The notes beneath the pieces are model-generated. The model was not told the origin of the DNA. It saw nothing but the letters and a program-made list of their open reading frames with translations, and searched no databases. Positions 7,720 through 16,576 of a stretch of 64,000 nucleotides of DNA are shown piece by piece (within the stretch, counting starts at the first letter, position 1; the number at the start of each line of letters is the position of its first letter). A program made the translations under genes and the position numbers. The DNA lies in NCBI RefSeq assembly GCF_047607445.1, contig NZ_JBLKRT010000018.1, forward strand, positions 18,250 to 82,249, in the 5' to 3' direction. Source of the stretch: Crystallibacter sulfonylureivorans_A (GTDB lineage Bacteria; Actinomycetota; Actinomycetes; Actinomycetales; Micrococcaceae).

Positions 7720-10361
7720 TTGCAGGACACCTCGAGCACATCTGAGAGCTCCGCCCTGCCACTGACATGCAGCTTCGCGTAAATCTGGTACAAGTGGCTC
7801 TCAATGGTCCGGACGGACACGACTAGTTCGTCCGCGATCTGTCGGTTCGTCAAGCCGCCGACGGCGCGCAAAGCGATATCCGTTTCCTTTGCGGTGAGCG
7901 GGGTGTGTGATTCACCCTGCACTCCGACCGGTCCCAACATTGCCCGATACTGCTGGGTGCGCGCCCTCGCCGCTGCGGTCCTTGGCCCATCGTTGGCGAC
8001 CTGAGCCAACGAGACCGCAGCCAACGCTGCGTCCAGGGCAAACAAATCATGCCCGATCAGGTGGGCGCGCTCGGCGGCCAACAACAGCTGATCGGGGTCC
8101 CCGCCCGCCAACCCTTTGCCATAGTGCTCGCAGAGCCTGGCGAACGCACCCTGGACAATCGAGGCCTTAGTGGCTAGTTCTTCCGCGGCCGCGGATTCTC
8201 CAAGGCGCACCGCGCCGCTGATGGCAAACAGTTCGGCGGTGAGCGCCCCTCGTAAACGGTGCTGCTCGGCCTGTTCGAGCAGTTTGGCGGCGGCCACATC
8301 TTTGGACGTGAAGGAAGCAGTCGCCATCTCCAGGAAGTAGTCCCTGTCGCAGTCGAAGATCCAGGCAGCCCTGCTGTGGACGCTGCGGCATTCCTGCGCC
8401 ATGCGAAGATACTGGCGGCCCTCTTCCACATCGCCGCAAAGGCAACTTGCATAAGCGGCCGCAGCCGAGGCGATCCCGACGAGACCGTCAGGATCAAACT
8501 GCCGCAGCTGGCTAATCAGCGGTCGGAGCGTCTTCAAGGCCTGGGCCGCACGGCCGCAATGGACCTGCATGACGCCCGCCGCCACGCTGGGAATTACGCT
8601 GGGAATGCGCCCCTGTGCGGCCTCAGGAGACTGCTCAACCTCGGAAACGGTGTCAGTCACCTGCCATTCCCGGGCAGTAAGTCGGACTACGGACAGGCCC
8701 CGGGCGGCTGATTCCAGTACCTCGGCGGGGTGCCCGTCCCGCTTGTGCCGCTCCAGAAGCGTCTGGGCGAGCTGCAACGCTTCCTCGTTCCTGCCCGCCA
8801 CAGCCATGGCTTCGGCAAGGAGGCTCTCCGCACGGAGAGAATCTTCGCCACCGTTGCCCGGCAGGTCCTTCCGAGCCTGCTCCAACCCAGGAATGGATGA
8901 GGCATGCTGACCTTCACGCGCGAACAACTCGGCTTCGGCCAGCTCGATCCGAAGGCGCAGCTCCGCCTTGTCAGCGTCCTCTGGGACATTTCCTATCCGG
9001 TCCTTGGCCGCAGCGATCGTCCGGTGGGCGGATTCGTGGTCGCCGCCGTGATCGGCCAGTTCCGCCGTGACAAGGTCCAGCTCCAACTGTGCCCTGGGGT
9101 CCAACTGCATGTCCCCCAGCGATACAAGCAACTGCCGGGCTTTGTTTTCCTGTCCAGAACCGACCAGGGCAACCAGCTGGACCAGGGCTACTTCCGGATC
9201 GCCGTTTTCGTTTCCCAGCGAGTCAAGAATCCGCAAAGCGGTCTCGAAATCCCCTGCACGGTTCGCCAATCGGGCGCTTTCCAAGGCCAGTCCACGGTCT
9301 GCGTCTCTCCGGCAATCAAGCCGCCACAGGGTGTGCGCGAGCCGGCCGTTGGGGGTCAAGCCCGTGTCATCGGTGAGTCCTTCGAGCCGCTCCAGCAGTC
9401 TGTTGGCCCGGCCGGGAGGCACGTTGTCCCTGATGACCTCGCTCAAGAACCGACTGCCCACGGCCAGCACCGGCCCGTTGGCCAACCTGATACTGACCAG
9501 CCGCCGGGCCTCCAGTTGGTCCATTTCGTCCCGGCCTGCCACCGCGGTCGCAACCCACAGCGGCAGTTCCCCGACCAGCGCGCACATTTCCAAGAGGGAA
9601 CGCTGGGCCGCGGTGAGAGGTCCGAGCCCCAGATCCACGACTTCGGCGATGCGTCCGCCGTGTTCGATCAGGTCATCGCGGCAAACCCACACGCCCTCGC
9701 GTTGCAGCAGATGGCCGGCGTCGCGTTGCTCCTCTGCCAGCGCCTGAAGAAGCATTGGATTGCCGCTGGACGCTCCCCAGAGTTGCATGGTGACCGTCTC
9801 TGAGATGGGGCCGCTGAGGGCTTCGGCGAGCATCTCCCGGCATTCCTCGGGCGACAGCCCTTCCAGGTCAAGCCGCTCCAGCCCGCCGTCGGTCCACATG
9901 CGCATCAGCTCAGGGGCGTGGGTCAGATCGCGGACTGCGGCCACCGGGGTCACGATGCCGGCTGCGGCCAACTGTGCGACGGCCATGGCGGAGTGGCTGT
10001 CCAGAAATTCCGCGTTGTCCAGGAACAAGATCACGGGCCGGCCTGCGGCCATAGTTCGGATCGCATCGGCGATGCCGCTGAGGATCCGCAAAGGATGACT
10101 CAGTTCCCCTTGGTGCCGGCTGAGGATGACGTTGAATGCCCCGTAGGACGTGCCTTCGAGTGAAGCAGAACCGCGCAGATGCACTACGTGCGTCTGGTCC
10201 CCTACACGTCGCAGGACGTGCTGGATCAGGGCCGTCTTCCCCACTCCAACTTCGCCGACAACCACAACACCTCGCCGGTCAGGACCAGACAGCAACGATC
10301 CAAGAGCCTCGACCTGAGCTGTGCGGCCGGAGAAAGGCCACAACAAAGTTGGCTGGGTCAT
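7716..10361 (-). CDS. LAL-family LuxR transcriptional regulator (first of tandem pair)
   Basis: This 881-residue protein has the same architecture as its downstream partner: an N-terminal P-loop (GEVGVGKTAL, about residues 36-45), a Walker B-like segment (RPVILFLDNAEFL near 107-119), a long helical repeat region, and a C-terminal LuxR HTH (about 815-881) with LTAKETDIALRAVGGLTNRQ and VSVRTIESHLYQIYAKLHVS. Corresponding regions align by eye, so the pair most likely arose by tandem duplication and then diverged. A 10-bp inverted repeat with one mismatch (10391-10416) lies 30 nt upstream and could be an autoregulatory operator. The ligand and targets are unknown. Confidence 0.88.
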   Translation of the reverse strand: MTQPTLLWPFSGRTAQVEALGSLLSGPDRRGVVVVGEVGVGKTALIQHVLRRVGDQTHVVHLRGSASLEGTSYGAFNVILSRHQGELSHPLRILSGIADAIRTMAAGRPVILFLDNAEFLDSHSAMAVAQLAAAGIVTPVAAVRDLTHAPELMRMWTDGGLERLDLEGLSPEECREMLAEALSGPISETVTMQLWGASSGNPMLLQALAEEQRDAGHLLQREGVWVCRDDLIEHGGRIAEVVDLGLGPLTAAQRSLLEMCALVGELPLWVATAVAGRDEMDQLEARRLVSIRLANGPVLAVGSRFLSEVIRDNVPPGRANRLLERLEGLTDDTGLTPNGRLAHTLWRLDCRRDADRGLALESARLANRAGDFETALRILDSLGNENGDPEVALVQLVALVGSGQENKARQLLVSLGDMQLDPRAQLELDLVTAELADHGGDHESAHRTIAAAKDRIGNVPEDADKAELRLRIELAEAELFAREGQHASSIPGLEQARKDLPGNGGEDSLRAESLLAEAMAVAGRNEEALQLAQTLLERHKRDGHPAEVLESAARGLSVVRLTAREWQVTDTVSEVEQSPEAAQGRIPSVIPSVAAGVMQVHCGRAAQALKTLRPLISQLRQFDPDGLVGIASAAAAYASCLCGDVEEGRQYLRMAQECRSVHSRAAWIFDCDRDYFLEMATASFTSKDVAAAKLLEQAEQHRLRGALTAELFAISGAVRLGESAAAEELATKASIVQGAFARLCEHYGKGLAGGDPDQLLLAAERAHLIGHDLFALDAALAAVSLAQVANDGPRTAAARARTQQYRAMLGPVGVQGESHTPLTAKETDIALRAVGGLTNRQIADELVVSVRTIESHLYQIYAKLHVSGRAELSDVLEVSCK

Positions 10362-10390
10362 ACCGGTCCCCCCAAGAAACCGTTATTGCT

Positions 10391-10416
10391 GAATTCGGAC
10401 CCCCAAGTCCGGATTC
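10391..10416. promoter_or_regulatory. Inverted repeat upstream of LAL operon (possible operator)
   Basis: Arms GAATTCGGAC (10391-10400) and GTCCGGATTC (10407-10416) are complementary except for one position and are separated by six bases. It sits 30 bp before the start codon of the first LAL gene, a position that suits an operator overlapping the promoter or leader. There is no T run, so a terminator is unlikely. Confidence 0.45.
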
Positions 10417-10690
10417 ACTATCTAAAGTTGCAGCCGCAGGCCCCCCGCTCGATGAGCCTTCCTGCTGGCTGAAGCTCAGCGTACCTGCAAATCGCGATTC
10501 CCAACAGGGCCATTATTCAGGGCGACCTCGGTACATTGAGGAAACGAAGCCGGTCGGCGGGGCGCGTGCGAGCACAGATTCACGTCCCGGCGGTGGCCCG
10601 AAATGCGCCCGGAACTTGTCTTCGATGCCGACGCCGTTCTTCCGGCCGGCCACCGAAGTGGTGCCGCTGGCGGGGCGTGGGCATTGGAAA

Positions 10691-10747
10691 GGGGCCGACG
10701 ATGGGATGGGGGTGGCCCAGTCTCGTAAGCCGCCCATCGTCGACCCC
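10691..10747 (-). terminator. Terminator after rplY-pth
   Basis: Arms GGGGCCGACGATGGG (10691-10705) and CCCATCGTCGACCCC (10733-10747) form a stem with a single C/A mismatch on the plus strand that becomes a G-U wobble in a minus-strand transcript, followed by TTT. This orientation fits termination of the pth transcript. The stem sequence is nearly the same as that of the prs terminator at 23497-23552. Confidence 0.75.
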
Positions 10748-10831
10748 CGCGTGTGGAGCCAAATATGGCTAACTCGATTCTAGGCATCCGCGCCCGGACT
10801 GGCCAATCGACGGTTTTGTGACGCTAGAGAC

Positions 10832-11425
10832 TCACTGCTGCTTCGCCGTGCCGTGGAATTTCTGCTGTGCCGCCAGCAGTCCCTCGCGCAGCAGAAGTTC
10901 GGCTGCGTCGGCGGCGTCGTCCACGAGGAACGGGAGATCTTTCTTTTCCGTCGTGGAAAAATCGCGCAGCACATGGTCCGCCGTGTCCATGCGCCCAGGC
11001 GGGCGGCCCACACCGATGCGGACCCTGTAATAGTCCTTGGTACCCAGCGCCTTGGACATGTCGCGCAGGCCGTTGTGCCCGCCTTCTCCCCCACCGATCT
11101 TGAGTTTAATCGTGTTGAACGGAATGTCGATCTCGTCATGCAGGGCAACCACATGGTCTGGTGCGATCGAGAAGAATTTGCACAGCGCCGCCGTCGGACC
11201 TCCTGAAAGGTTCATAAACGTGAGCGGCTTGGCAAGCACCACCCGTGGCCCTCCGATACCCAGACGGCCTTCCACTACCTGCGCGTGGGTCTTGTGAGAC
11301 TTGAACGAACCGCCGATCCGGCGGGATAGCTCGTCGAGGGCCATCTGGCCAACGTTATGGCGATTGCCGCTGTATCCCGGACCGGGGTTGCCCAAACCAA
11401 TCATCAGCCAGGTGTCGCTGCTCAC
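10832..11425 (-). CDS. pth: Peptidyl-tRNA hydrolase
   Basis: Cleaves peptidyl-tRNAs that drop off ribosomes, recycling tRNA in the cytoplasm. The 197-residue length matches the family. Conserved elements are the N-terminal GLGNPGPGYSGNRHNVG with the catalytic His, the FMNLSGG loop with Asn, HDEIDIPFNTIKLKIGGGEG and RVRIGVGRP. The GTG start at 11425 is preceded by AAGGAG at a spacing of about ten bases. It follows rplY by 114 nt on the same strand, an arrangement common in actinobacteria, though a strong hairpin lies between them (11486-11526). Confidence 0.96.
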   Translation of the reverse strand: MSSDTWLMIGLGNPGPGYSGNRHNVGQMALDELSRRIGGSFKSHKTHAQVVEGRLGIGGPRVVLAKPLTFMNLSGGPTAALCKFFSIAPDHVVALHDEIDIPFNTIKLKIGGGEGGHNGLRDMSKALGTKDYYRVRIGVGRPPGRMDTADHVLRDFSTTEKKDLPFLVDDAADAAELLLREGLLAAQQKFHGTAKQQ

Positions 11426-11460
11426 GGGACAGGTGCTCCTTGGATGGTAGATGCAGGGGA

Positions 11461-11477
11461 CCCAGGATCATCCTGGG
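11461..11477. repeat. Near-perfect palindrome in pth leader
   Basis: Two 8-base arms (CCCAGGAT and ATCCTGGG) flank a single C. It lies 36-52 bp upstream of the pth GTG and could be a protein-binding site or a small leader hairpin; the one-base loop makes a stable RNA hairpin less likely than a DNA site. Confidence 0.4.
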
Positions 11478-11485
11478 GATAGACC

Positions 11486-11526
11486 GAAGCCCCCGGCGAA
11501 TGCGTCAGGCAGTCGCCGGGGGCTTC
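11486..11526 (-). terminator. Hairpin terminator after rplY
   Basis: Perfect 14-base arms GAAGCCCCCGGCGA (11486-11499) and TCGCCGGGGGCTTC (11513-11526) with a 13-nt loop, starting 13 nt beyond the rplY stop. There is little T run on either strand, so it may attenuate rather than fully end transcription into pth. Confidence 0.65.
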
Positions 11527-11538
11527 GACGGGGAGTTG

Positions 11539-12141
11539 CTACTCGGCCGGGGTTTCGGCGGACGGAGCGGCTTCGGCTGCCTCGGCCTCAGGCTCAGGCT
11601 CTGCCACTGCCGGTGCGGAAACGGTGGCGATGACGGTATCTTCCGGAATCAGCAGGCTGACACCGGCGGGCAGCTCAATGTCGGTGGCGTGGACGTGCTC
11701 GCCGATCTCGCGTCCCTCCACGTTGATGGTGAGGGTCTCCGGCAGAGCGGTCGCATCGGCTTCAACCAGAACGGTGAACTCTTCCAGATCGAAGACGGCA
11801 CCGGCGGCAACTTCGCCGGCAACGTGGATGTTGACGTCGACGTGCACCTTCTCGCCCTTGCGGACGGTCAGCAGGTCAACGTGCTCGATGATCTGGGCGA
11901 TCGGATCGCGCTGGACGTCCTTGGCCAGGGCCAGGTGCTCCTCACCGTCAACATCCAGGGTCAGCAGGGCGTTGGCGGTGCGCAGGGCCAGCGTGGTGGC
12001 CTTCTGCGGCAGCAGAACGTGCAGCGGCTCTGCGCCGTGGCCGTAAATCACGGCGGGGATCTGTGCATTGCGGCGGGCGCGTCGTGCGGCACCCTTACCG
12101 AATTCGTTGCGGACTTCAGCGGCGAGCTTCTGCTCGGACAT
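11539..12141 (-). CDS. rplY: 50S ribosomal protein L25/general stress protein Ctc
   Basis: Binds 5S rRNA in the large ribosomal subunit. The 200-residue protein has the N-terminal L25 domain (about 1-95; VRNEFGKGAARRARRNAQIP and VIYGHGAEPLHV) plus the C-terminal CTC beta domain (about 100-180) found in the long form of many bacteria. An acidic Ala/Glu-rich tail ends the protein. The ATG is preceded by AAGGAG at seven bases. Its 5' region is shared with the divergent glycosyltransferase cluster and contains a perfect 10-bp hairpin at 12247-12268. Confidence 0.96.
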   Translation of the reverse strand: MSEQKLAAEVRNEFGKGAARRARRNAQIPAVIYGHGAEPLHVLLPQKATTLALRTANALLTLDVDGEEHLALAKDVQRDPIAQIIEHVDLLTVRKGEKVHVDVNIHVAGEVAAGAVFDLEEFTVLVEADATALPETLTINVEGREIGEHVHATDIELPAGVSLLIPEDTVIATVSAPAVAEPEPEAEAAEAAPSAETPAE

Positions 12142-12246
12142 GGTGTTACTCCTTGTGCTGGATGGTTCAGGGCGGGTGTCTAGAAACCGTCCCGCCGCAC
12201 CGAATACCAGCGCAGAGAAGCGAAGCTGCTAGCCACCGTCGATAAC

Positions 12247-12268
12247 GGAGAGCCGGTTCCGGCTCTCC
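12247..12268. repeat. Perfect hairpin between rplY and the glycosyltransferase cluster
   Basis: GGAGAGCCGG-TT-CCGGCTCTCC is a perfect 10-bp inverted repeat with a two-base centre, 106 bp before the rplY start. Because the flanking genes are divergent it cannot be an ordinary end-of-gene terminator; it may sit in the rplY leader or be a binding site. Confidence 0.45.
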
Positions 12269-12452
12269 CTCGCCTAGGCAATGGCCCTACTTTACCAGTG
12301 CTGTGGCAGCTGCGGAAAACCACGGGGTCGGCGGAACTGAGCCAGCAGCCGATCAAGCGTTGGTGGTGGCCAAGGTTATGACTCCAAGGTTTTCCCATCC
12401 GCCCAGACTTAGCCTCCTGTCATTCGAACGGGCGGGACGGAGGATCATCATC

Positions 12453-13616
12453 ATGGTCGGGGCATTGGTTCATGAATGGATCGCGCCGCTGGGCGGCTCC
12501 GAAAACGTCCTGGCAGGGCTGAGCCGGTTGTACCCGACAGCCCACCTGCATTGCCTGTGGAACGATGCCCCCGATCGATTCCTGCCGGAGACGGTGAACG
12601 AGAGCTGGCTGGCCCGCACCCCCTTGCGCCGGCACAAGCTGGCGGCGCTTCCGCTGATGCCCCTCGTCTGGCGCCACCGGCGTGCCCCCGCACGCTATTC
12701 CTGGATACTGACCAGCTCCCATCTGTTCGCCCACCACGTCCAGTTCCCCCACTGCACCCGGGATACCCCCAAGCTCTCCTATGTGCATTCCCCCGCCCGC
12801 TACCTGTGGACGCCCGAATTCGATCCCCGCGGAAGCCATCCGCTGGCTCGCGCAGCCGCGGCCGCGCTAAAACCACTGGATGCCTTCCGCGCCCAAGAGA
12901 GTTCCGCGGTGGCCGCCAACAGCAGCTTTGTCCGGGCACGGATCCGGCGGTACTGGGGACGGGACGCCGAGGTCATCCACCCTCCCGTCGGTGTTCACCG
13001 GATCGCTTCGGTTGGCGACTGGTCGTCGCTGTTGACGGAGCAGGAGTCCGCCGCCTTGGCGGCACTACCGGCAGACTTTGTCCTGGGCGCTTCCCGGCTG
13101 GTCCCCTACAAGCGGTTGGACAAGGTCATCGAAACCGGCCGTCTGCTGCAGCTGCCCGTCGTCATCGCCGGGATGGGTCCGCTGGCCCAGCAGCTCATGG
13201 CAGCAGGCCGATCCGCCGGCGTGCCCGTCCACTTGACCGGCAGGATTTCGGACGCTTTGCTATTCGCCCTCTACCAGCGTTGCCGGCTGTTCGTCTTTCC
13301 TGCGGTCGAAGACTTCGGGATCATGCCCGTGGAAGCGATGGCCGCCGGGGCTCCCGTGTTAGCCAATATTCTCGGCGGGGCGGCAGAAACCGTAGTCCAT
13401 GGCGTCACCGGCGGCTTAGCCGATTTCGACGACGAGGACTCACTCCGCGCGGGGATCGCCGCCGCGCTCACGTCTGGCGCCAGTGCCGCCCGCCAGCGCG
13501 CGATGGACTTCGGCGAGGACATCTTCCAACAGCGGATGGGGGCTTGGGTCAGCCGCCACACCGGCGAGGCACCCCCGTTGCTGACGGCGGCAGCTGGCCC
13601 GGGAGCCCAACGGTGA
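12453..13616 (+). CDS. GT4-family glycosyltransferase A
   Basis: A 387-residue GT-B retaining glycosyltransferase that would add a sugar to a lipid-linked repeat unit. The N-terminal half has VHEWIAPLGGSENVL and YVHSPARYLWTPEFDPRG; the C-terminal nucleotide-sugar half has LGASRLVPYKRLDKVIE and the E-x7-E region FPAVEDFGIMPVEAMAAGAP. The start at 12453 is chosen because GGAGG lies nine bases upstream and the family N-terminus begins at VGALVHEW; the frame is open 50 codons further upstream without a good ribosome site. The stop overlaps the next gene's GTG by 4 nt. Donor and acceptor are unknown. Confidence 0.85.
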   Translation: MVGALVHEWIAPLGGSENVLAGLSRLYPTAHLHCLWNDAPDRFLPETVNESWLARTPLRRHKLAALPLMPLVWRHRRAPARYSWILTSSHLFAHHVQFPHCTRDTPKLSYVHSPARYLWTPEFDPRGSHPLARAAAAALKPLDAFRAQESSAVAANSSFVRARIRRYWGRDAEVIHPPVGVHRIASVGDWSSLLTEQESAALAALPADFVLGASRLVPYKRLDKVIETGRLLQLPVVIAGMGPLAQQLMAAGRSAGVPVHLTGRISDALLFALYQRCRLFVFPAVEDFGIMPVEAMAAGAPVLANILGGAAETVVHGVTGGLADFDDEDSLRAGIAAALTSGASAARQRAMDFGEDIFQQRMGAWVSRHTGEAPPLLTAAAGPGAQR

Positions 13617-14569
13617 TCACCATCGACACCCGGTTCACGGGACACCATGGCATAGCCCGCTACGCCCGGGAGGTCACGGGCCGGCTCAGCGGGCTCGAAT
13701 GGTCAGGATTAAGCAGCGGCCGCAATCCGTCATCTCCTGCCGGGCTGCTGGACGGGTTCCGGCTGGGCCGCAGCACCCGCCTGTTCTATACGCCCGGCTT
13801 CAACCCGCTTGCCAGCGCGGTCCCCCAGTTGCTGACCTTGCACGACTTGATCCATTTGCGTCCAGGCCTGCCCAACCGCTCCCAGCGTCTGGCTTACTAC
13901 GAAGCATTGATCCGTCCAGTCATCAGGCGGCTCGGGCGGGTCCTCACGGTATCGGAAACCTCCGCCGAAGAAATCCGCCGATGGCTCCGTGACGACACGG
14001 TCGAAGTCATCAATGCGGGAAACGGCTGCTCGGGTGAGTTCACACCGGATGCTGCTGCTTCCACGCCCAAGCGACCCTACCTCCTCTACGTTGGGGCGCT
14101 TCGGCCGCACAAGAACGTTCCGACCATGCTGACGGCACTCGCCGGGTTGCCGGAGGCGAGGTTGATCGTGGTTTCCCCCGACCACACACGCTTCGGTACA
14201 GCGCTCGCCAGGCACGGACTCAGCCAACGGTCTGAAGTGCTCTCCGGGTTGGACGACCGCAGGCTGGCGTCCCTCTACCGGGGCGCGGCCGCCACCGTGC
14301 TGCCCTCCACGGCGGAGGGCTTTGGGCTGCCGGCAGTGGAATCGTTGAGCTGCGGCACGCCCGTGGTCTACTGGCAGGGCTGCAACAGCGTTCACGAAAT
14401 CTGCGCCGGCTATGGCACCGCCGTTGCGTCGGCCACGGACGTCGGGCAGTGGCGCGAGGCACTCCGCAATGCGTTAGAGCAGCCTCAGCCGGTGAGTGGC
14501 TTCGACGCCGGACGCTTTTGTTGGAACAGGGTTGCTGACCGGGTAGGGGGTGTTCTGCGTGGGCTCTGA
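13613..14569 (+). CDS. GT4-family glycosyltransferase B
   Basis: A 318-residue glycosyltransferase. The GTG at 13613 overlaps the previous stop (GTGA). The N-terminal fragment has TRFTGHHGIARYAREVTGRL; the middle has LTLHDLIHLRPG and LTVSETSAEEI; the C-terminal half shows YLLYVGALRPHKNVPTMLTA and STAEGFGLPAVESLSCGTPV, the GT4 donor-site pattern. Short for the family but complete at both ends. The long open frame upstream of 13613 is antisense-type codon bias inside gene A, not coding. Co-translated with its neighbours and presumably acting on the same repeat unit. Confidence 0.83.
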   Translation: MITIDTRFTGHHGIARYAREVTGRLSGLEWSGLSSGRNPSSPAGLLDGFRLGRSTRLFYTPGFNPLASAVPQLLTLHDLIHLRPGLPNRSQRLAYYEALIRPVIRRLGRVLTVSETSAEEIRRWLRDDTVEVINAGNGCSGEFTPDAAASTPKRPYLLYVGALRPHKNVPTMLTALAGLPEARLIVVSPDHTRFGTALARHGLSQRSEVLSGLDDRRLASLYRGAAATVLPSTAEGFGLPAVESLSCGTPVVYWQGCNSVHEICAGYGTAVASATDVGQWREALRNALEQPQPVSGFDAGRFCWNRVADRVGGVLRGL

Positions 14570-15449
14570 CTTGCTCGCCGTCACCGCCGTCGTGCTCAAT
14601 TGGAAAGATCCGGTGGGCACCAACCGGTGCGTCGAATCGCTGCTGGCGCCGGGAGGACCGGGCCAGGTGATCGTCGTGGACAACGAATCAAGCGGTTCGC
14701 TGCGCGAGTTTGCAGCGGCGCATGCCGGACGGGTGAAGCTGATCGAGTCCCGAAAAAACCTGGGGTTCGCCGCCGGCGTGAATTTGGGAGTCAGTGCCCG
14801 CAGCCCGGACACCAGATATCTGCTGCTGATAAACAACGACGCCGAGCTGGCGCCTGGGTGCCTGGACCTCCTGATCCGCCATGCCGTCCGCCGCCCTGAG
14901 GCCGGTATCGTCGCCCCGGTGATCCGCTTCCCGGACGGCAGGCTGCAATCTGCCGGGCACCGCTTCCGGCCAACCACCGGGTCCGTGCTGCCGCCGGCGG
15001 CCGGCAGCATCGCCGACTTCGCCACTTTCGCCTGCGTTCTGCTGCCCATCGATGTTCTCCACCGGGTGGGACTGCTCGATGAAGGCTTCTTCATGTACTG
15101 GGAAGACGTCGAATATTGCCTGCGCTGCCGCCGCTTCGGGCTGGAGACACACATTGTGCCCGACGCGACGGTGCTGCATCGGCTGTCCGCCTCGCATGGA
15201 CGCGCGGGTGGATGGATTGATGCGTACTCGATGATGGGACTGGCGGTGCTGGCTCGGCGGCTTGGCGGCGCGGCCTACTGTGGGCTGGCTTGGCGCGCCA
15301 TGCTCCGCCTGGGTGTGCGCGTCCTCCGCGGTGAATGGGCAGCGTCCCGCTGGGTGATGCGAGGCCTCAAGTTGGGGCTGGCTGCTGGCTCCGGCAGTGG
15401 GCATGCTGCCGTTGATGAGCTGCGTTCAGCGGTGGCGGCGCGGAGCTAG
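14559..15449 (+). CDS. GT2-family glycosyltransferase A (rhamnosyltransferase-like)
   Basis: About 296 residues of the GT-A inverting type. Visible motifs are AVVLNWKDPVGTNRCVESLL, VIVVDNESSG, the NLGFAAGVNLGV loop, LLLINNDAEL (DXD-like metal site) and DEGFFMYWEDVEYCLRCRRF, all characteristic of WcaA/rhamnosyltransferase-like GT2 enzymes. GTG at 14559 is preferred because TAGGGGG lies eight bases upstream; a GTG at 14550 would abut that sequence. The start overlaps the end of glycosyltransferase B by 11 nt. The C-terminal about 60 residues are hydrophobic/basic and may touch the membrane. Confidence 0.82.
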   Translation: MGSDLLAVTAVVLNWKDPVGTNRCVESLLAPGGPGQVIVVDNESSGSLREFAAAHAGRVKLIESRKNLGFAAGVNLGVSARSPDTRYLLLINNDAELAPGCLDLLIRHAVRRPEAGIVAPVIRFPDGRLQSAGHRFRPTTGSVLPPAAGSIADFATFACVLLPIDVLHRVGLLDEGFFMYWEDVEYCLRCRRFGLETHIVPDATVLHRLSASHGRAGGWIDAYSMMGLAVLARRLGGAAYCGLAWRAMLRLGVRVLRGEWAASRWVMRGLKLGLAAGSGSGHAAVDELRSAVAARS

Positions 15450-15469
15450 AACCAAGAAGGAGAGCATTC

Positions 15470-16576
15470 ATGGGCGAGGTCGTGGTGTGGAAGAGCTGCT
15501 GGCTCCCCGGTTCGGAGACCTTCATTCGCCACCAGATGGATGCCCTGGTCAACTGGACCCCGAGGCCGCTGGGGCTACGGCGGCAGCCAAGCCCGTTGGC
15601 CCGCGAATCGGATATCTTGCTGGGGCGCCCGGGTCTGCGCGGCGGCTTGGAAGAACGTCTTCTGACCTTCTGTGGCTGGCATCCGCGGCTCGCAGCCTAC
15701 CTGAAATCCCTGCAGCCGGACCTCATCCACATCCATTTCGCCTCAGAGGCGCGGGGCGTTGACCTGATAGCGCGGCGGCTGGGCATTCCGTATGTGGTGA
15801 CCGTTCATGGCAACGACGTGACCGAAGCGCCGCGCCGGCCGGGATTCATGGGGTACCTGTACCGGCGCTCCGTTGCGCGGGTGCTTCGCGGCGCCGCCCA
15901 CGTGGTTGCGGTTTCGGATTTCACCAAGGCGCAAGCCATCGCGCTGGGGGCAAGCGAACCGAATTGCAGCGTGGCGCATGTGGGTATTCCGGTGCCGGAC
16001 CGGGTGGACCGCGCCGGCGGGTACGACGTTGTCTTCGTTGGCCGCCTGGTGCCGGTGAAAGGCGTGGACCATCTGCTGCGCGCGGTCGCTTCAGCAGAAC
16101 GGAACGGCAACCGGAAAATCAGTGTAGGCATCGCCGGAGACGGACCAGAGCGTGACAAGTTGGTCCTTCTTGCCCAACAGCTTGGTGTTCAAGCGGACTT
16201 CCTGGGCATGCTGGACGGGCCTGGTATCCACACCCTGCTCGCCGGTGCGAAAGTCTTCTGTGGGCCCTCGGTGACAACGCCCACACACCAGACTGAGGGA
16301 TTCGGATTGGTGTTTCTGGAAGCGGCCGCGCACCGTCTTCCGGTGGCTTCCTACCGAAGCGGAGGCATACCGGAGGCAGTCCAAGACGGAATTACGGGCT
16401 TGCTGGCACCGGAGGGTGACCTCATGCATCTCGCGGCCAACATCACCGTTCTACTTGAAGACGCAGATTTACGGGACCGAATGGGGCTGGCTGGCAGGGA
16501 GCGGGTGATGAGGGACTTCGACATCATGAGGACGACGGCGCGTCTTGAATCGATCTATGCGTCAGCGTCCCATTGA
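15470..16576 (+). CDS. GT4-family glycosyltransferase C
   Basis: A 368-residue GT-B glycosyltransferase. Evidence is the N-terminal ETFIRHQMDAL and IHIHFASEARGVDLIARRLG, the VTVHGNDVTEAPRRPG loop, the donor-domain VFVGRLVPVKGVDHLLRAV and GIAGDGPERDKLV, and the E-x7-E segment HQTEGFGLVFLEAAAHRLPV. AAGGAGAGCATTC precedes the ATG. It closes the four-gene plus-strand glycosyltransferase operon, with a 20-nt gap after the GT2 gene. Its last 53 bases overlap the end of the convergent polymerase gene, so both ends are probably read through to some degree. Confidence 0.85.
   Translation: MGEVVVWKSCWLPGSETFIRHQMDALVNWTPRPLGLRRQPSPLARESDILLGRPGLRGGLEERLLTFCGWHPRLAAYLKSLQPDLIHIHFASEARGVDLIARRLGIPYVVTVHGNDVTEAPRRPGFMGYLYRRSVARVLRGAAHVVAVSDFTKAQAIALGASEPNCSVAHVGIPVPDRVDRAGGYDVVFVGRLVPVKGVDHLLRAVASAERNGNRKISVGIAGDGPERDKLVLLAQQLGVQADFLGMLDGPGIHTLLAGAKVFCGPSVTTPTHQTEGFGLVFLEAAAHRLPVASYRSGGIPEAVQDGITGLLAPEGDLMHLAANITVLLEDADLRDRMGLAGRERVMRDFDIMRTTARLESIYASASH

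Larger units (their letters stand above)
10362..10831. other. Intergenic region between pth and the LAL operon
   Basis: No coding sequence is supported in these 470 bases. The region holds the pth terminator (10691-10747) on its right and the inverted repeat 10391-10416 on its left; between about 10440 and 10680 I see no structured element. The LAL promoter should lie here. Confidence 0.55.
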
